A stretch of DNA of 64,000 nucleotides from Paraburkholderia ribeironis (GTDB taxonomy: Bacteria; Pseudomonadota; Gammaproteobacteria; Burkholderiales; Burkholderiaceae): NCBI RefSeq assembly GCF_900019265.1, contig NZ_CYGX02000008.1, positions 1 through 64,000 on the forward strand. The letters run 5' to 3'. Every line of letters begins with the position of its first letter. The stretch's first letter is position 1. The notes beneath the pieces were generated by a model. The model was not told the DNA's origin. It ran no database searches and was given only the letters and a program-made list of their open reading frames with translations. The translations under genes were made by a program, and so were the position numbers. Positions 25,846 to 37,075 of the stretch are shown here, piece by piece.

Positions 25846-28800
25846 CTATTCGCCGAACGGAGCGAGCAGGGCGCGGACTTCGGCGGCGGTACCGAGGCGC
25901 ACCACCTCGGCGGCGAGCTGGCGCGCCTTGTCCATGGTCAGCCGCGCAAGCTGGGCCTTGATCGAACCGACCGCGGGAATGCTGACCGAAAGCTCATCGA
26001 CGCCAAGACCCACCAGCACCGGCACGGCCATCGCATCCGAGGCGATGCCGCCGCAGACGCCGACCCATTTGCCGTGCTGGTGTGCGCCTTCGACCGTCAT
26101 GCCGATCAGCCGCAGCACGCCGGGGTGGAGCGCATCGGCCTGTTTGGCGAGCTTCGGATGGCCGCGATCCATCGCAAGCGTGTATTGCGTCAGATCGTTG
26201 GTGCCGATCGAGAAGAAGTCCACTTCGCGTGCGAGCGGTTCGGCGATCAACGCGGCGGACGGCACTTCGATCATCACGCCGACCTTCACGCTGTTCGCGC
26301 GATCGCCGGCCTCCTCGAGCAGGATCTTCTTCGCGGCGCGCACTTCCTCGATCGCGGCGACCATCGGGAACATCACGTGCAGGTTGCCGAGCGGGGCCGC
26401 GCGCAAGATCGCGCGCAGCTGCGTGCGGAACATGTCCGGATGGTCGAGGCTCACCCGCACGCCGCGCAACCCGAGGAAGGGGTTGTCTTCCTTCGGTAGA
26501 GGCATGTAGGAAAGCGGTTTGTCGCCGCCGACGTCGAGCGTGCGCACCACGAGCGGACGCTCGCGGCCAAGCGCTTCGGCCACCGCGCAATATTCGGCGG
26601 CCTGTTCGTCCTCGGACGGCGCGGTGTCGCGGTCGTCGAACAGGAACTCGGAGCGCAGCAGGCCCACGCCTTCGGCGCCGGCCGCCACCGCATCGCGCGC
26701 TTCCTGCGCGTTGCGGATGTTCGCGACGACTTCGACGCGGTGACCGTCGGCCGTCACCGCGAGCTTGCTCGCGGCGAGCTGCTCTTCTGCGCGCTTGGCC
26801 GTCTGACGCTTGATGCGCTCGTGCGCCTTGTCGAGTTCGTCGTCGCTCGGATTGCGCCGCAAGCTGCCACGCGTGCCGTCGAGCACGACGAGCGTGCCGT
26901 TGGCAAGCTGCAGCGCGTTCTCGTCGATGCCGCAGATGGCCGGTATGCCGAGCGAGCGCGCGAGGATCGCAACGTGGCTGGTGGCGCCGCCCGTCGTCGT
27001 GCAGAAGCCGAGCACCTTGCTGCGATCCAGCGAGGCGGTGTCGGACGGCGAGAGTTCCTCGGCGATCAGGATCGAGTCGCTCGGCACTTCGATCTGCGCC
27101 TGCTCCACGCCGGCAACCAGCGCGAGCACCCGGCGGCCGACGTCGCGGATGTCGCCGGCGCGTTCGCGCAAGAGCGGGTTGTCGAGCTTCTCCAGCATGC
27201 TCGCCTGCTGCTCGAACGCGCCGCGCCACGCGAAGCCCGCGCTCTTGCCCGCGCTGATGCTGCCGATCGCCATGTCGTTGAGGTCGGGGTCGTCGAGCAG
27301 TTCGAGGTGCGCGTCGAGGATCTGCGCCTTCGACGGATCGGTGAGCCTCGCCTTGAGCGCTTCGATCTGCTGACGTGCTTCGTGCTGGGCCGATTCGAGC
27401 CGCGCCCGTTCGCGCTGCGGCGATTCGCCGGCTTCCTTGACGTCGATGACTTGCTGGCGGAACTGCACGATCTTGCCGACCGCGAGTCCTGGCGAGGCCG
27501 ATACGCCGGTGAGTTCGTTGGCGTCGGCAGGCGTGGCGGCGGGCGCCGCGCTCACCGGTGCGGCTGCGGCTGCCGCGGCCGCTGCAGGTGCTGGTGCTGC
27601 TGCCGCTGCAGGTGCTGGTGCTGGTGCTGGTGCTGCTGCCGGTGCCGGTGCTTCGCCCGGCTTCTCGCCCGAACCTGCGGCGAGCAGAGTCGCGAGCTTG
27701 CTGGCGGCTTCGCCGGCGTCAGGACCGGTGGCCTCAACGCGTACCTTGTCACCGAACTTCGTCGCGAGTCCCATGACCGATACGACCGATTTGGCGTTCG
27801 CGCTCTCGCTGCCGCGCAGCAGGCGGAGGTTGGACTTGTACTTCTTCGCTTCGGCGGCGAAGACCGCGGCGGGCCGTGCATGCAGGCCCGAGGGATTGGG
27901 CAGGATGACTTCATCGGAGACGATGGCGCCGGTCGCGGCGCCTGTCTCTTCCTTGAGCGCACCGCCGACAAGCTCGACGGACAGTACCGTGTCCTCGCCG
28001 GCAATGACGAGGCCCTTCGCGGGCACATAGCGCGTCACGAGATCGCCGTTGGTGATCACCATCTCGGTCAGCAGGCTCACCGCCCTGGCGCCGATCAGGA
28101 GTGGGTCGAACCGGATCAGCGGCTGACCCGTCGTGACCGTGTCGCCGACCTTGACCAGCGGAGTGAAGCCTTCGCCACGCAGCATCACGGTGTCGAGCCC
28201 GATGTGCAGCAGCACTTCGAGCCCGTTGTCGCCAGTGATCGTCACGGCGTGGCTGGCGCTGTGCAGTTGCGTGACCTTGCCGGGCAGCGGGGCCAGCAGC
28301 TCATTCGAGGTCGGGTCGATCGAAACGCCGTCGCCGACCATCTTCTGCGCGAAGACCGGGTCGGGCACGGTCTCCAGTGGCACCACGACGCCCGAGAGCG
28401 GCGCGCGCAGTTCGGTGAGTTCGATACCCGCAGCGCCCGCGTGGTTGAGTTCGACTTCGAGCAGCACGCTGCGACCGGCTTCGACGACGCCGGTGTGCGG
28501 CTTGATCCGTGCGACCTGATGGCCATTGGCGATGACGATCTGGGTGAGCAGGCTGCTTGCCTTGCGCTCGACCAGATCGGTATCGAAGCGGATCACCGGT
28601 TGGCTACGTTCGACGTGCTCGCCCTGCGTGACGAGAGGGGTGAAACCTTCGCCTTTGAGGCCGACGGTGTCGATGCCGATGTGCAGCAGGATCTCGATGC
28701 CGCTGTCTGTCGTGATCGTCAGCGCGTGGTGCGCTGCGTGGAGTTGCGTGACGACGCCGGCCGCGGGCGCGAGCAGTTCATTTGACGTGGGGTCGAGCGA

Positions 28801-28920
28801 AATGCCGTCGCCGACCATCTTTTGCGCAAAAACCGGGTCCGGCACGGTCTCTATCGGTACCAGCACGCCCGAGAGCGGCGCCAGCAACTCGACGCGTACT
28901 GGACGTTGAGGAGCTTTCAT
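25846..28920 (-). CDS. PTS EIIA-EIIA-HPr-EI fusion
   Basis: This 1024-aa cytoplasmic protein carries two tandem EIIA(Glc) domains (about 1-160, 162-325), HPr (about 335-415), an Ala/Pro-rich linker (about 420-468) and enzyme I (about 470-1024). Phospho-His residues are visible in each: H80 and H239 (LLHIG), with partner His H65 and H224; HPr H347 (GLHARP); EI H649 ([10 protein letters not shown]). Phosphate should pass from PEP through EI and HPr to either EIIA and then to the EIIB Cys of the next gene. Most related fusions have one EIIA; the duplicate is unusual. AAGGAG precedes the ATG at 28920. Confidence 0.93.
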   Translation of the reverse strand: MKAPQRPVRVELLAPLSGVLVPIETVPDPVFAQKMVGDGISLDPTSNELLAPAAGVVTQLHAAHHALTITTDSGIEILLHIGIDTVGLKGEGFTPLVTQGEHVERSQPVIRFDTDLVERKASSLLTQIVIANGHQVARIKPHTGVVEAGRSVLLEVELNHAGAAGIELTELRAPLSGVVVPLETVPDPVFAQKMVGDGVSIDPTSNELLAPLPGKVTQLHSASHAVTITGDNGLEVLLHIGLDTVMLRGEGFTPLVKVGDTVTTGQPLIRFDPLLIGARAVSLLTEMVITNGDLVTRYVPAKGLVIAGEDTVLSVELVGGALKEETGAATGAIVSDEVILPNPSGLHARPAAVFAAEAKKYKSNLRLLRGSESANAKSVVSVMGLATKFGDKVRVEATGPDAGEAASKLATLLAAGSGEKPGEAPAPAAAPAPAPAPAAAAAPAPAAAAAAAAAPVSAAPAATPADANELTGVSASPGLAVGKIVQFRQQVIDVKEAGESPQRERARLESAQHEARQQIEALKARLTDPSKAQILDAHLELLDDPDLNDMAIGSISAGKSAGFAWRGAFEQQASMLEKLDNPLLRERAGDIRDVGRRVLALVAGVEQAQIEVPSDSILIAEELSPSDTASLDRSKVLGFCTTTGGATSHVAILARSLGIPAICGIDENALQLANGTLVVLDGTRGSLRRNPSDDELDKAHERIKRQTAKRAEEQLAASKLAVTADGHRVEVVANIRNAQEARDAVAAGAEGVGLLRSEFLFDDRDTAPSEDEQAAEYCAVAEALGRERPLVVRTLDVGGDKPLSYMPLPKEDNPFLGLRGVRVSLDHPDMFRTQLRAILRAAPLGNLHVMFPMVAAIEEVRAAKKILLEEAGDRANSVKVGVMIEVPSAALIAEPLAREVDFFSIGTNDLTQYTLAMDRGHPKLAKQADALHPGVLRLIGMTVEGAHQHGKWVGVCGGIASDAMAVPVLVGLGVDELSVSIPAVGSIKAQLARLTMDKARQLAAEVVRLGTAAEVRALLAPFGE

Positions 28921-29399
28921 CTGCAGACTCCTTGTGGCTTGCGTTCGACTGAAACGAGTTGATTTGCGCGGCGCGAGCCTGGTATTCGCAAAAGCCGATA
29001 GACATAAGCCCAGGGGTCTGCCGATATAAGTGAGTAAGCCGGGTGCGCTGGACCCTGCGCTGCAAAGCACTGAACTGGCTTAGCCTAATCATAGGCAACG
29101 AGTTGGTGATTCGCTGCTCGAATGTGACCCTGGAATTCGCAGGTGTGCGTCGGGTGATGTGTGTTTCAGGGATTTCCCCAGGAGCCTGGATCTCGATGCC
29201 AACTTCGTTGACGCAAGCGAGCTTACGGCCGGCACGGTTGGTTGGCCGCATCCGGAGATCGCCGTCGAGCTTTTCGTAAATCATTGTTTTGGCGGGAATT
29301 ACTCGTCAGCGTGCAGCGGATCGCGGGTGCGGATGTTCGGACTCGAGTCCAGCGGGTTCGAGGTCGAGTGAACGCCGGCAGCGACGCGCCATCCCCTTC
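28921..29399. other. divergent spacer between PTS operon and groE
   Basis: No gene was recognised. It must carry the PTS promoter on the minus strand. A GCCTA-ATCA-TAGGC palindrome at 29083-29096 is a possible operator. Confidence 0.4.
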
Positions 29400-29428
29400 T
29401 TGAATTTGTCACCACCCGTCCATATAAT
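29400..29428 (+). promoter_or_regulatory. groES sigma-70 promoter
   Basis: TTGAAT (29400-29405) and a consensus TATAAT (29423-29428) are separated by 17 bp, an excellent housekeeping promoter about 100 bp before groES. Its -10 box abuts the CIRCE operator. Confidence 0.85.
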
Positions 29429-29454
29429 TAGCACTCGCTGCACGAGAGTGCTAA
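29428..29454 (+). promoter_or_regulatory. CIRCE operator (HrcA site)
   Basis: A perfect TTAGCACTC-N9-GAGTGCTAA lies at 29428-29454, starting at the last base of the -10 box. CIRCE binds the HrcA repressor, so groES-groEL should be repressed at normal temperature and released on heat stress. Confidence 0.97.
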
Positions 29455-29525
29455 CAACATCGCCGGTTGGCTTGGCCAGCCGGGTTTTCTCAGCGTTCTT
29501 CAGTCTCAATCAGAGAGGAGTATGT

Positions 29526-29816
29526 ATGAACCTTCGTCCTTTGCATGATCGCGTGATCGTCAAACGTCTGGATCAAGAAACCAAGACCGCGTCGGGCATC
29601 GTGATCCCCGAAGCCGCAGCGGAAAAGCCGGACCAGGGCGAAATTCTCGCAGTCGGCCCGGGCAAGCGTGACGACAAGGGCGCGCCCATCGCGCTCGACG
29701 TGAAGGTCGGCGACCGCGTCCTGTTCGGCAAGTACGCAGGCCAGACCGTCAAGGTCGATGGCAACGAACTGCTGGTGATGCGCGAAGAAGACATCATGGC
29801 CGTGGTGCAGAAGTAA
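29526..29816 (+). CDS. groES: co-chaperonin GroES
   Basis: This 96-aa protein of normal family length begins [14 protein letters not shown] and carries [12 protein letters not shown] (the mobile-loop region) and [16 protein letters not shown] at the end. It caps the GroEL ring during ATP-driven folding. GAGAGGAG precedes the ATG at 29526. It is first in the groES-groEL operon, driven by the CIRCE-controlled promoter. Confidence 0.98.
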   Translation: MNLRPLHDRVIVKRLDQETKTASGIVIPEAAAEKPDQGEILAVGPGKRDDKGAPIALDVKVGDRVLFGKYAGQTVKVDGNELLVMREEDIMAVVQK

Positions 29817-29866
29817 GCGCAAGCTCGCTACTTCCCCGGCTATATCTCAAGAATTCAAGGAGTTAG

Positions 29867-31510
<1,644 letters not shown>

Positions 31511-31524
31511 TTCCGGTTGGGCCT

Positions 31525-31587
31525 CGTGGTTGGACCTCGTGGTTGAACCTCGAAGTCGAGCTTCGAAGTCGAGCCTCGAAGTCGAGC
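31525..31587. repeat. short direct repeats downstream of groEL
   Basis: CCTCGTGGTTG occurs twice with a 14-bp period, then CGAAGTCGAGC occurs three times with a 13-bp period (31551, 31564, 31577). They lie between the groEL stop and the terminator. They may arise by slippage; no protein or array function is evident. Confidence 0.6.
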
Positions 31588-31623
31588 CTCATTGCGAGGC
31601 CCAGTTGGGAATACATCGGGAAG

Positions 31624-31641
31624 TACGCCGCGAGGCGTACC
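31624..31641 (+). terminator. hairpin in groEL 3' region
   Basis: GTACGCC-GCGA-GGCGTAC is a perfect 7-bp stem with a GCGA (GNRA) tetraloop just before the large terminator. It may help stabilise the groEL mRNA end. Confidence 0.5.
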
Positions 31642-31642
31642 T

Positions 31643-31684
31643 CCCAAAAGAAAAAACCCGCAGCTGCGGGTTTTTTCTTTTGGG
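31643..31684. terminator. 42-bp perfect palindromic bidirectional terminator
   Basis: Two 21-base arms are exact reverse complements with no spacer: CCCAAAAGAAAAAACCCGCAG then its complement. Either strand gives a GC core (CCCGCAG/CTGCGGG) followed by a T-run, so it can stop transcription from groEL and from the converging cysC gene. Confidence 0.9.
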
Positions 31685-31710
31685 GCCGACGGTAGGCAAA
31701 ATCCTTCAGA

Positions 31711-32337
31711 TTACGCGCCGGCTTCGTGATGGGCGGTGGCCAACGTCTTCCTGCGCAAATGCGCGAATATGCGCGCGACGCTCTCCGCAGACGTTAGCGT
31801 TGCCGTGTCGATGTGGAGCTCGGGATCGTGCGGGGCTTCATAGGGGGCCGACACGCCGGTAAACGAAGCGATTTCCCCGGACCTGGCTTTCGCGTAAAGG
31901 CCTTTTGGATCGCGACGGGCGCAGGTATCGACAGGTGCCGAGAGATAGGTCTCGATAAAGTTGCCTCGCCCGATGATATCGCGCGCCATTGCGCGGTCTT
32001 CGCGCATCGGCGAGATGAGCGCGGTAATGACGATGAGGCCCGCGTCGTTCATCAACTGGGCGACGTGCGCGACCCGGCGTATGTTTTCGCGGCGGTCTTT
32101 CCGCTCGAAGCCGAGGTCGCTTGCGAGGCCATGGCGGATATTGTCTCCATCGAGTACATAGCACGCGTGGCCCAGGGAGACGAGGTGCGCTTCGAGTTCG
32201 AAGGCGATGGTCGATTTGCCCGCTCCGGAAAGACCGGTGAGCCAGATCGTGACCGGCGTTTGATGGAAGATCTGCATTCTGTCCTGAATGCCGATCGCGC
32301 CGTGGAAACTTTGTACGAGGGAGTGAGGCTGTTTCAT
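31711..32337 (-). CDS. cysC: adenylylsulfate kinase CysC
   Basis: This protein of up to 208 aa has a P-loop GLSGAGKST (about residues 35-43), DGDNIRHGL and FIETYLSAPVDTCARRDPKGLY, the hallmarks of APS kinase. It makes PAPS from adenylyl sulfate and ATP. An alternative start at 32277 (MQIFHQ) has AGGA upstream and would shorten it by 20 residues. It lies 18 bp after a sulfotransferase gene, so the pair probably supplies PAPS and uses it to sulfate a sugar or lipid. No CysN/CysD is nearby. Confidence 0.92.
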   Translation of the reverse strand: MKQPHSLVQSFHGAIGIQDRMQIFHQTPVTIWLTGLSGAGKSTIAFELEAHLVSLGHACYVLDGDNIRHGLASDLGFERKDRRENIRRVAHVAQLMNDAGLIVITALISPMREDRAMARDIIGRGNFIETYLSAPVDTCARRDPKGLYAKARSGEIASFTGVSAPYEAPHDPELHIDTATLTSAESVARIFAHLRRKTLATAHHEAGA

Positions 32338-32355
32338 GGTGAGTTCGTTCGAGGC

Positions 32356-33567
32356 TCAGGCGCAGTGCCAGCCTTGCTGCCAGACGCCAGCATTGTGCAG
32401 GCTCTCGGTCGAATTCGCGATCGTGACGTGAAAGCCGTCCCGAACATCGGCAGGCAGCGGAATTGAAAATCCGGCGTGGGAACTCGGATATCCTGCATTA
32501 GCTACGTCGGGCCGATACTCGCCGCTGCAACCGCTCGCGACCACCTGCGAGCCAGCCCGGACTTCGAGGTGAACGTTCTGTTCCGGCCGGCTGAGATTGA
32601 CGGCCCAGCCCGACACGACGCCGTCGCGAACCACGTCGACAAAACCGTCGAACATGTCGGCGAGCGCGGGCGGGCGGCTTTGTGCGAACTCGAGGTACGC
32701 GTTGATGGGGGCAAGGTCGAATCGGCGGATGACGCGCGCCACTTCCGAGAGGAACGATTGTTCGAAACCGAAAACCATCGAACTGTGGACGTGCGGATTT
32801 TCAAGCCGGTCAATTTCCGCTTGTATCACGCGAACCAATTCCAGCGCATTCGAAAAGATCTTCCCGGCTTCATCCGCATGCGTTTCGATCATCCGGTTGG
32901 CGTCGCGAAATATCTGGTAGTCGAGGCTATTGTCTTCGACAAACTTTTGCCTGGCCATTTCGCTCAATTGGCTTCGGTCTTTAGCGAAGCCGGACGTCCG
33001 GTTTGTTTCGAAATAGAACGGCAATTTCAGTCCGGTCATTCCGCAAAGCCGGAGTAAAAATTCGCTCATGTTTTCGCAGACGCCGACCGTGGCGATGTGA
33101 TGGCGAAGATGATCTTGCGCGACTTCGAGACTGGTTTCATTGAGTACGGGATGGCCGCTCAGCATCTGGACAAACAGATTCTTTCCGCCCAGCGACTCAG
33201 CGACCCATTCGTCGAGCGAGATGGCGCCGCGCCGCACGAGCGCTTCGGCCGTCGATACGCCCGCACCCCGTTCCACCTCGCCGTTCTTACCGTTCGCCGC
33301 GTACCAGTAGTGCGATACCTGGCGCGCGAGCGGGTCGCGCAGAATGGTGCAATAGCTGACAGGGTGCTTGAGGAGGCGGTGAATGCCATATGCGTGATGC
33401 CCACCGCCGATGCGGGTTGCCAGCAATTTAGCGCGGCAGCTTTCCCAGCCGTCCCGGTCCCATTCGAAGTTGACAAACTGGCCTTTACCCTTATTCAAAT
33501 CGAAAAAGGAAATCACCGTAGTTCCGCCGCTTTTCGGAGGATGGACGAAAAAGATTGGAAAAGACAT
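32356..33567 (-). CDS. PAPS-dependent sulfotransferase family protein
   Basis: The N-terminal half has a P-loop-like 5'-PAPS site HPPKSGGTT (about residues 8-16) and a 3'-phosphate site LRDPLARQVSHY (about 77-88), as in carbohydrate sulfotransferases. The last about 90 residues form a separate beta-rich part (GWAVNLSRPE, DVANAGYPSSHAGF) often fused to glycan enzymes. It should move sulfate to a glycan or similar acceptor. The start is unclear: 33567 puts the PAPS motif near the N terminus, while in-frame ATGs at 33597 and 33654 extend it; none has a good ribosome site. The 5' end is unusually AT-rich. Confidence 0.75.
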   Translation of the reverse strand: MSFPIFFVHPPKSGGTTVISFFDLNKGKGQFVNFEWDRDGWESCRAKLLATRIGGGHHAYGIHRLLKHPVSYCTILRDPLARQVSHYWYAANGKNGEVERGAGVSTAEALVRRGAISLDEWVAESLGGKNLFVQMLSGHPVLNETSLEVAQDHLRHHIATVGVCENMSEFLLRLCGMTGLKLPFYFETNRTSGFAKDRSQLSEMARQKFVEDNSLDYQIFRDANRMIETHADEAGKIFSNALELVRVIQAEIDRLENPHVHSSMVFGFEQSFLSEVARVIRRFDLAPINAYLEFAQSRPPALADMFDGFVDVVRDGVVSGWAVNLSRPEQNVHLEVRAGSQVVASGCSGEYRPDVANAGYPSSHAGFSIPLPADVRDGFHVTIANSTESLHNAGVWQQGWHCA

Positions 33568-33717
33568 ATGCGGCTGTATTACAAACTTATGACGCATCAA
33601 GTGTAGCGTGATGATCGCGCGGGCGTTGTAACGTTTGATTACGCGATAGAACATCTGGTAACGCGGCGAACGCAAAATTTATGCTAGTTGGCTGCAGAAA
33701 CGCCGCCGCAAATAGAA

Positions 33718-33739
33718 AAACCCGCCTCAACGCGGGTTT
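33718..33739 (-). terminator. thiD terminator
   Basis: AAACCCGC (33718-33725), 6-nt loop and GCGGGTTT (33732-33739) form an 8-bp stem followed on the minus strand by a T-run. It sits 23 bp after the thiD stop. Confidence 0.8.
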
Positions 33740-33761
33740 CATGCGCACGGTGCCGCGAGTT

Positions 33762-34622
33762 TCAGTGCCGCGCTTCGCCCGGCGCGGCGTCCTTGCCTGC
33801 TGTCGGCGGTGTGTCGTCGTCGCTGCTGCGCGCCCAGAAGAAACGATCCGGCAGATACGCCCCCATGCCGGGCCGGAACGCGTTGCGCACCGCCTGGTAC
33901 AGATACTCCTGCGCCTCGCGCACCGCTTCCGCCGGTTCCTGGCCATTGGCCAGCAACGCCGCGATCGCGGACCCCAGCGTATCCGTCAAGCCCATCAGCC
34001 GATTGCTACCGCGGTCCCACATGTCCTGGCGCAACTGGCCCTCTTCGCTAAATAGCGTATTGACGTGCCGGTGCGTGCCGGTTTCGGTCGACAGGATGTA
34101 CTCGCAGCCTTGCGACAGCAGGTGCGAGATCGCCGCGTCCAGGCTCGGCGCCTCGGCGTCGCCGTCTGGCTGCGCGAGCGCGACAAGCGTGGCCGAGTCG
34201 GCCACCAGCAGGGTGGTTTGCGGCGCCAGCAGATCGGCGATCGCTTCGCGCAGTTCGTCGGCGGCGAGCACGTGCTCGTCGTCGAGCGTGAAATCGGGGG
34301 CAAGGATCAGCGGCACGTCGTCGTAATCGGCGACCACTTCGGCGATCGCGCTCACCACTTCCGCGCGAGTGCATGCGCCGACCTTGAACGCGGCGATCGG
34401 CATGTCCTCGAGCAGCATCCGCGCCTGGGTCGCGACGACTTCAGGGTCGAGGCCAGTCACTTCATCGCAGCTGGCCGAATCGCGCACGGTGTAGCCGGTG
34501 AGCACGGACACGCCGTGGCAGCCCATACTGGCAAGGGTCATCAGGTCGGCTTGCAGGCCGGAGCCGCCGGTGGGATCGGAAAGGCCGAAGGTGAGGACGA
34601 TCGGAGGCGTGTCGCTGGGCAT
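33762..34622 (-). CDS. thiD: hydroxymethylpyrimidine/phosphomethylpyrimidine kinase-like ThiD
   Basis: This protein of about 286 aa has the ribokinase-like ThiD pattern: GLSDPTGGSGLQADL (about 11-25) near the N terminus and GLTDTLGSAIAA (about 212-223) at the catalytic anion hole. It phosphorylates HMP and HMP-P in thiamine synthesis. The usual family GAGDTF-type motif is changed to TDTLGSA, still carrying the catalytic Asp. It is divergent from rubredoxin, a common neighbour in this bacterial group. An upstream TTG at 34634 would add four residues. Confidence 0.85.
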   Translation of the reverse strand: MPSDTPPIVLTFGLSDPTGGSGLQADLMTLASMGCHGVSVLTGYTVRDSASCDEVTGLDPEVVATQARMLLEDMPIAAFKVGACTRAEVVSAIAEVVADYDDVPLILAPDFTLDDEHVLAADELREAIADLLAPQTTLLVADSATLVALAQPDGDAEAPSLDAAISHLLSQGCEYILSTETGTHRHVNTLFSEEGQLRQDMWDRGSNRLMGLTDTLGSAIAALLANGQEPAEAVREAQEYLYQAVRNAFRPGMGAYLPDRFFWARSSDDDTPPTAGKDAAPGEARH

Positions 34623-34934
34623 GAAGATTGACAAAAAGAAGCGGGATTTCGGCGCAGGGAGTGCGCAATCGGCTCAATTATGCGGCCTAAACTGCCGCAG
34701 GGGCGTTTTTTCGCACACTTCGGCTGCTCGCCGCAAACGGGTCGCGACATGAGCGCGGCACGAGCGCGGCACGAGCGCGGCATCACGCCGCGACATCTCG
34801 CGCGGCCGCCCCGGCCTGACGCGCCAAAGGCCGCTGCACGCTACGCTTGCGCGTTTCCGATTGCTAGGCATTGGGGCGGCAACACGGTACCATCATGGCT
34901 CCCGTTTCCACGGACTTTACGACGCGACACAAGA
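34623..34934. other. divergent spacer thiD-rubredoxin with 11-bp tandem repeat
   Basis: This 312-bp region carries promoters for both genes. Three copies of GAGCGCGGCAC (last base varied) lie at 34751-34783. No gene was recognised. Confidence 0.5.
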
Positions 34935-35105
34935 ATGGAATATCAAAGCTGGATGTGCCTGATTTGCGGCTGGATTTACGACGAAGAAGCCGGTTTGCCG
35001 GAGGAGGGCATCGCGCCGGGCACGCGCTGGGAAGACGTTCCCATCAACTGGACCTGCCCGGAGTGCGGAGCCCGCAAGGAAGACTTCGAGATGGTCCAGA
35101 TCTGA
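34935..35105 (+). CDS. rubredoxin
   Basis: This 56-aa protein has the two iron-binding pairs CLICGWIYDE and CPECGARKEDF (Cys positions 8, 11, 41, 44), the complete rubredoxin Fe(Cys)4 site. It carries single electrons to oxidases or hydroxylases. The start at 34935 gives the standard length. In related bacteria this gene is followed by pilGHIJ-chpA chemotaxis genes; here a degenerate ChpA-like gene comes next. Confidence 0.97.
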   Translation: MEYQSWMCLICGWIYDEEAGLPEEGIAPGTRWEDVPINWTCPECGARKEDFEMVQI

Positions 35106-35368
35106 AGTCCACGGCGCAGCCGGCTATGCCGGCTGGGCCCGTGGCCGGTATGGCAGGCGGCGTCCGCCAGCGTGCCCAAGATGCCCAATGCGTCCAGCAA
35201 TGCGCCGCTTGCGCCCAGAATCATGCTCCATCGCGTCGGCGCGGAACGTCGCCGGCCATGCCGTGTCGCAAAGGTAGTCTGTCATTGTCCTGTCGCCGGT
35301 TTGCGCGTTAGCCGATCAGTCTGCGTGCGACACGAAGCGACGGCCCGTCAGCTTCGTGTTGCCTGCCC

Positions 35369-36790
35369 ATGACTCTTCGATCCGCCGCACCCGTTCCCTT
35401 TGACGCCTTGCCGAACCCGCGTGGCGGAGCCGTCCGTCCCGCGGAATTGGCGCTGGCGGAGGCGTCGTTAGCATTCGAACAGGACCACGAGAGCACCTCG
35501 GCGTTGCTGCGTGCGTCGCACGCGTTGCGCGCCGCCGGCTGGCTGAGCGCGCAGCGTTTCGCGGATGCGCTGGTGCGGTTGTCGCCGCTCGCCGCGGGGG
35601 ACCCCATCGACGCGGAAAGCGCGCGGCCGGTGTTCGGCGCGGCGTTGCGCGATTTCCGCGCGGCGCTCGAGCGTCACAATTTGCGCGAGCTGGCCTGCTC
35701 GCCCGCGCTGTTCGGTCACTACCGGACGCTCTGCGCACATCTATCCGAGCACACGCCCGGTTCCACCGCCGCTTTCGAGGATCTCGCGCTGGCCGCGCGG
35801 CCGGTGCCGCCGGTGTCGCTGCACGCACAGTCCGCCGATCAGCTGGCTCATTTGCGGGTGCGCTACGAGCGTGCGCTGCTGCCGGTGCTGCGCTCGCAGG
35901 CCGATACTGGTAGCGCGGCCGCGCTGGCCGTCACGAACGCGGCGCTCGACGAACTGGACGCCATTTTCACCGAACTCGCCGGTCCGGACCCCTACGACTT
36001 CTGGCGTCTCGCGAGGGCCTGTGGCAAGGCCTTGCGAGTCGGCGGCCACGCGACCGGCGACACCGATGCGCGGCGCTTCTACGCCCGCTGCAATCTGGCG
36101 CTGGCCGATCATGCGCGCGGCATCGAGCGTGCGCCGCGCTCGCTGGTGCGCGCGGCGCTGGCGCTCTTGTGGCGCGACTACGCATTGTTCGGCGCGGCGG
36201 CGGAAGACGCCGACCAGGTCGAGGTGCTGCACGATTACGGCCTGACCGTCGATTGGCACGTGGCCGCCACCCAGTCATCCGAAATGCTGTGGGAAGCGGG
36301 CGCGCTCGAGGCGCAGTCGGTCAGCGCGTTCGGCGGGTCGCCAACGCGCGATCTCGGCGTGCTGACGGTCAACGCGAACGCCTATGAAGACTTCCTGCAG
36401 ACGGCGGATGCGTCGATCTCCGCGTTGGCCGAGCATGCCCGCGCGGCCGACCAGCCCGAGAAAGCCGATCCCGGCGAAGCGCTGCAGGCGGGCGACGCCG
36501 CCTACCGGCTCGGCTCCGCCGCAAGTGCGCTGGGCCTCGGTCACGTGGCCTTGCTGGCCGATGCGCTGGGCCTCGCATGGCGTCGTCGCGCGCATGCGGG
36601 GGTGTCGACGCCAGCGGTTCGCGCGCATGTGGTGGTCGGCGCGCCGGCGGCGAGCACGCTCGAACAGGCCGCCGAAGCGCTACGCGCGACGCTGCACAAG
36701 GTCGCCGCAGGAGTCGCGCCAGCCGGCGGCGGCGCCGCGCAGGCGACGCTCGCCACCCTTACCCGCGCGATCGAGCAGGGTGGGGTGTAA
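35369..36790 (+). CDS. ChpA/PilL N-terminal-like protein with degenerate Hpt domains
   Basis: This 473-aa Ala-rich protein has no confident family name. Parts resemble the N terminus of ChpA/PilL chemotaxis kinases: an Hpt-like ASHALRAAGWLSAQRFADAL (about 49-68), FWRLARACGKALR followed by FYARCNLALADH, and a second Hpt-like AAYRLGSAASALGLGHVALLADAL (about 374-397) where the phospho-His is Tyr. It ends without kinase, CheW or receiver domains. Its position right after rubredoxin, where chp genes often lie, supports descent from ChpA. It may be a scaffold or a decayed remnant; the frame is fully open and long. Confidence 0.6.
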   Translation: MTLRSAAPVPFDALPNPRGGAVRPAELALAEASLAFEQDHESTSALLRASHALRAAGWLSAQRFADALVRLSPLAAGDPIDAESARPVFGAALRDFRAALERHNLRELACSPALFGHYRTLCAHLSEHTPGSTAAFEDLALAARPVPPVSLHAQSADQLAHLRVRYERALLPVLRSQADTGSAAALAVTNAALDELDAIFTELAGPDPYDFWRLARACGKALRVGGHATGDTDARRFYARCNLALADHARGIERAPRSLVRAALALLWRDYALFGAAAEDADQVEVLHDYGLTVDWHVAATQSSEMLWEAGALEAQSVSAFGGSPTRDLGVLTVNANAYEDFLQTADASISALAEHARAADQPEKADPGEALQAGDAAYRLGSAASALGLGHVALLADALGLAWRRRAHAGVSTPAVRAHVVVGAPAASTLEQAAEALRATLHKVAAGVAPAGGGAAQATLATLTRAIEQGGV

Positions 36791-37075
36791 GCGTCCGGCG
36801 CGTCCGGCGCCGCGGTAGCCGAGCCACGCCGGTTGCATCGGCAGGGACGGCGGCAAGCGCGATCGATCCGCGGCGGCGCGTCGCCATGCTGCAACGCTGG
36901 CCGCACGCAGCCCGCGTGCCTGCCGAACACCGCTCACAGTGGCGAGGGCTCGCGTGCGTGATAGAGTGCAAGCTGATTCGTCGGCGATGGCTCGCGGCAT
37001 GTCTCTTCATCGCACGCATCGCGATTCCACGCTCAAAGCCCGCCATCCTGCATCGTCTTTGCTAAAATCAGAAAC

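Noticed and set aside
26740..28785. A 681-aa open frame on the plus strand
   Set aside because: It runs opposite the EIIA-EIIA-HPr-EI gene, is Arg/Val/Asp-rich without motifs, and is fully explained as antisense of a verified gene.
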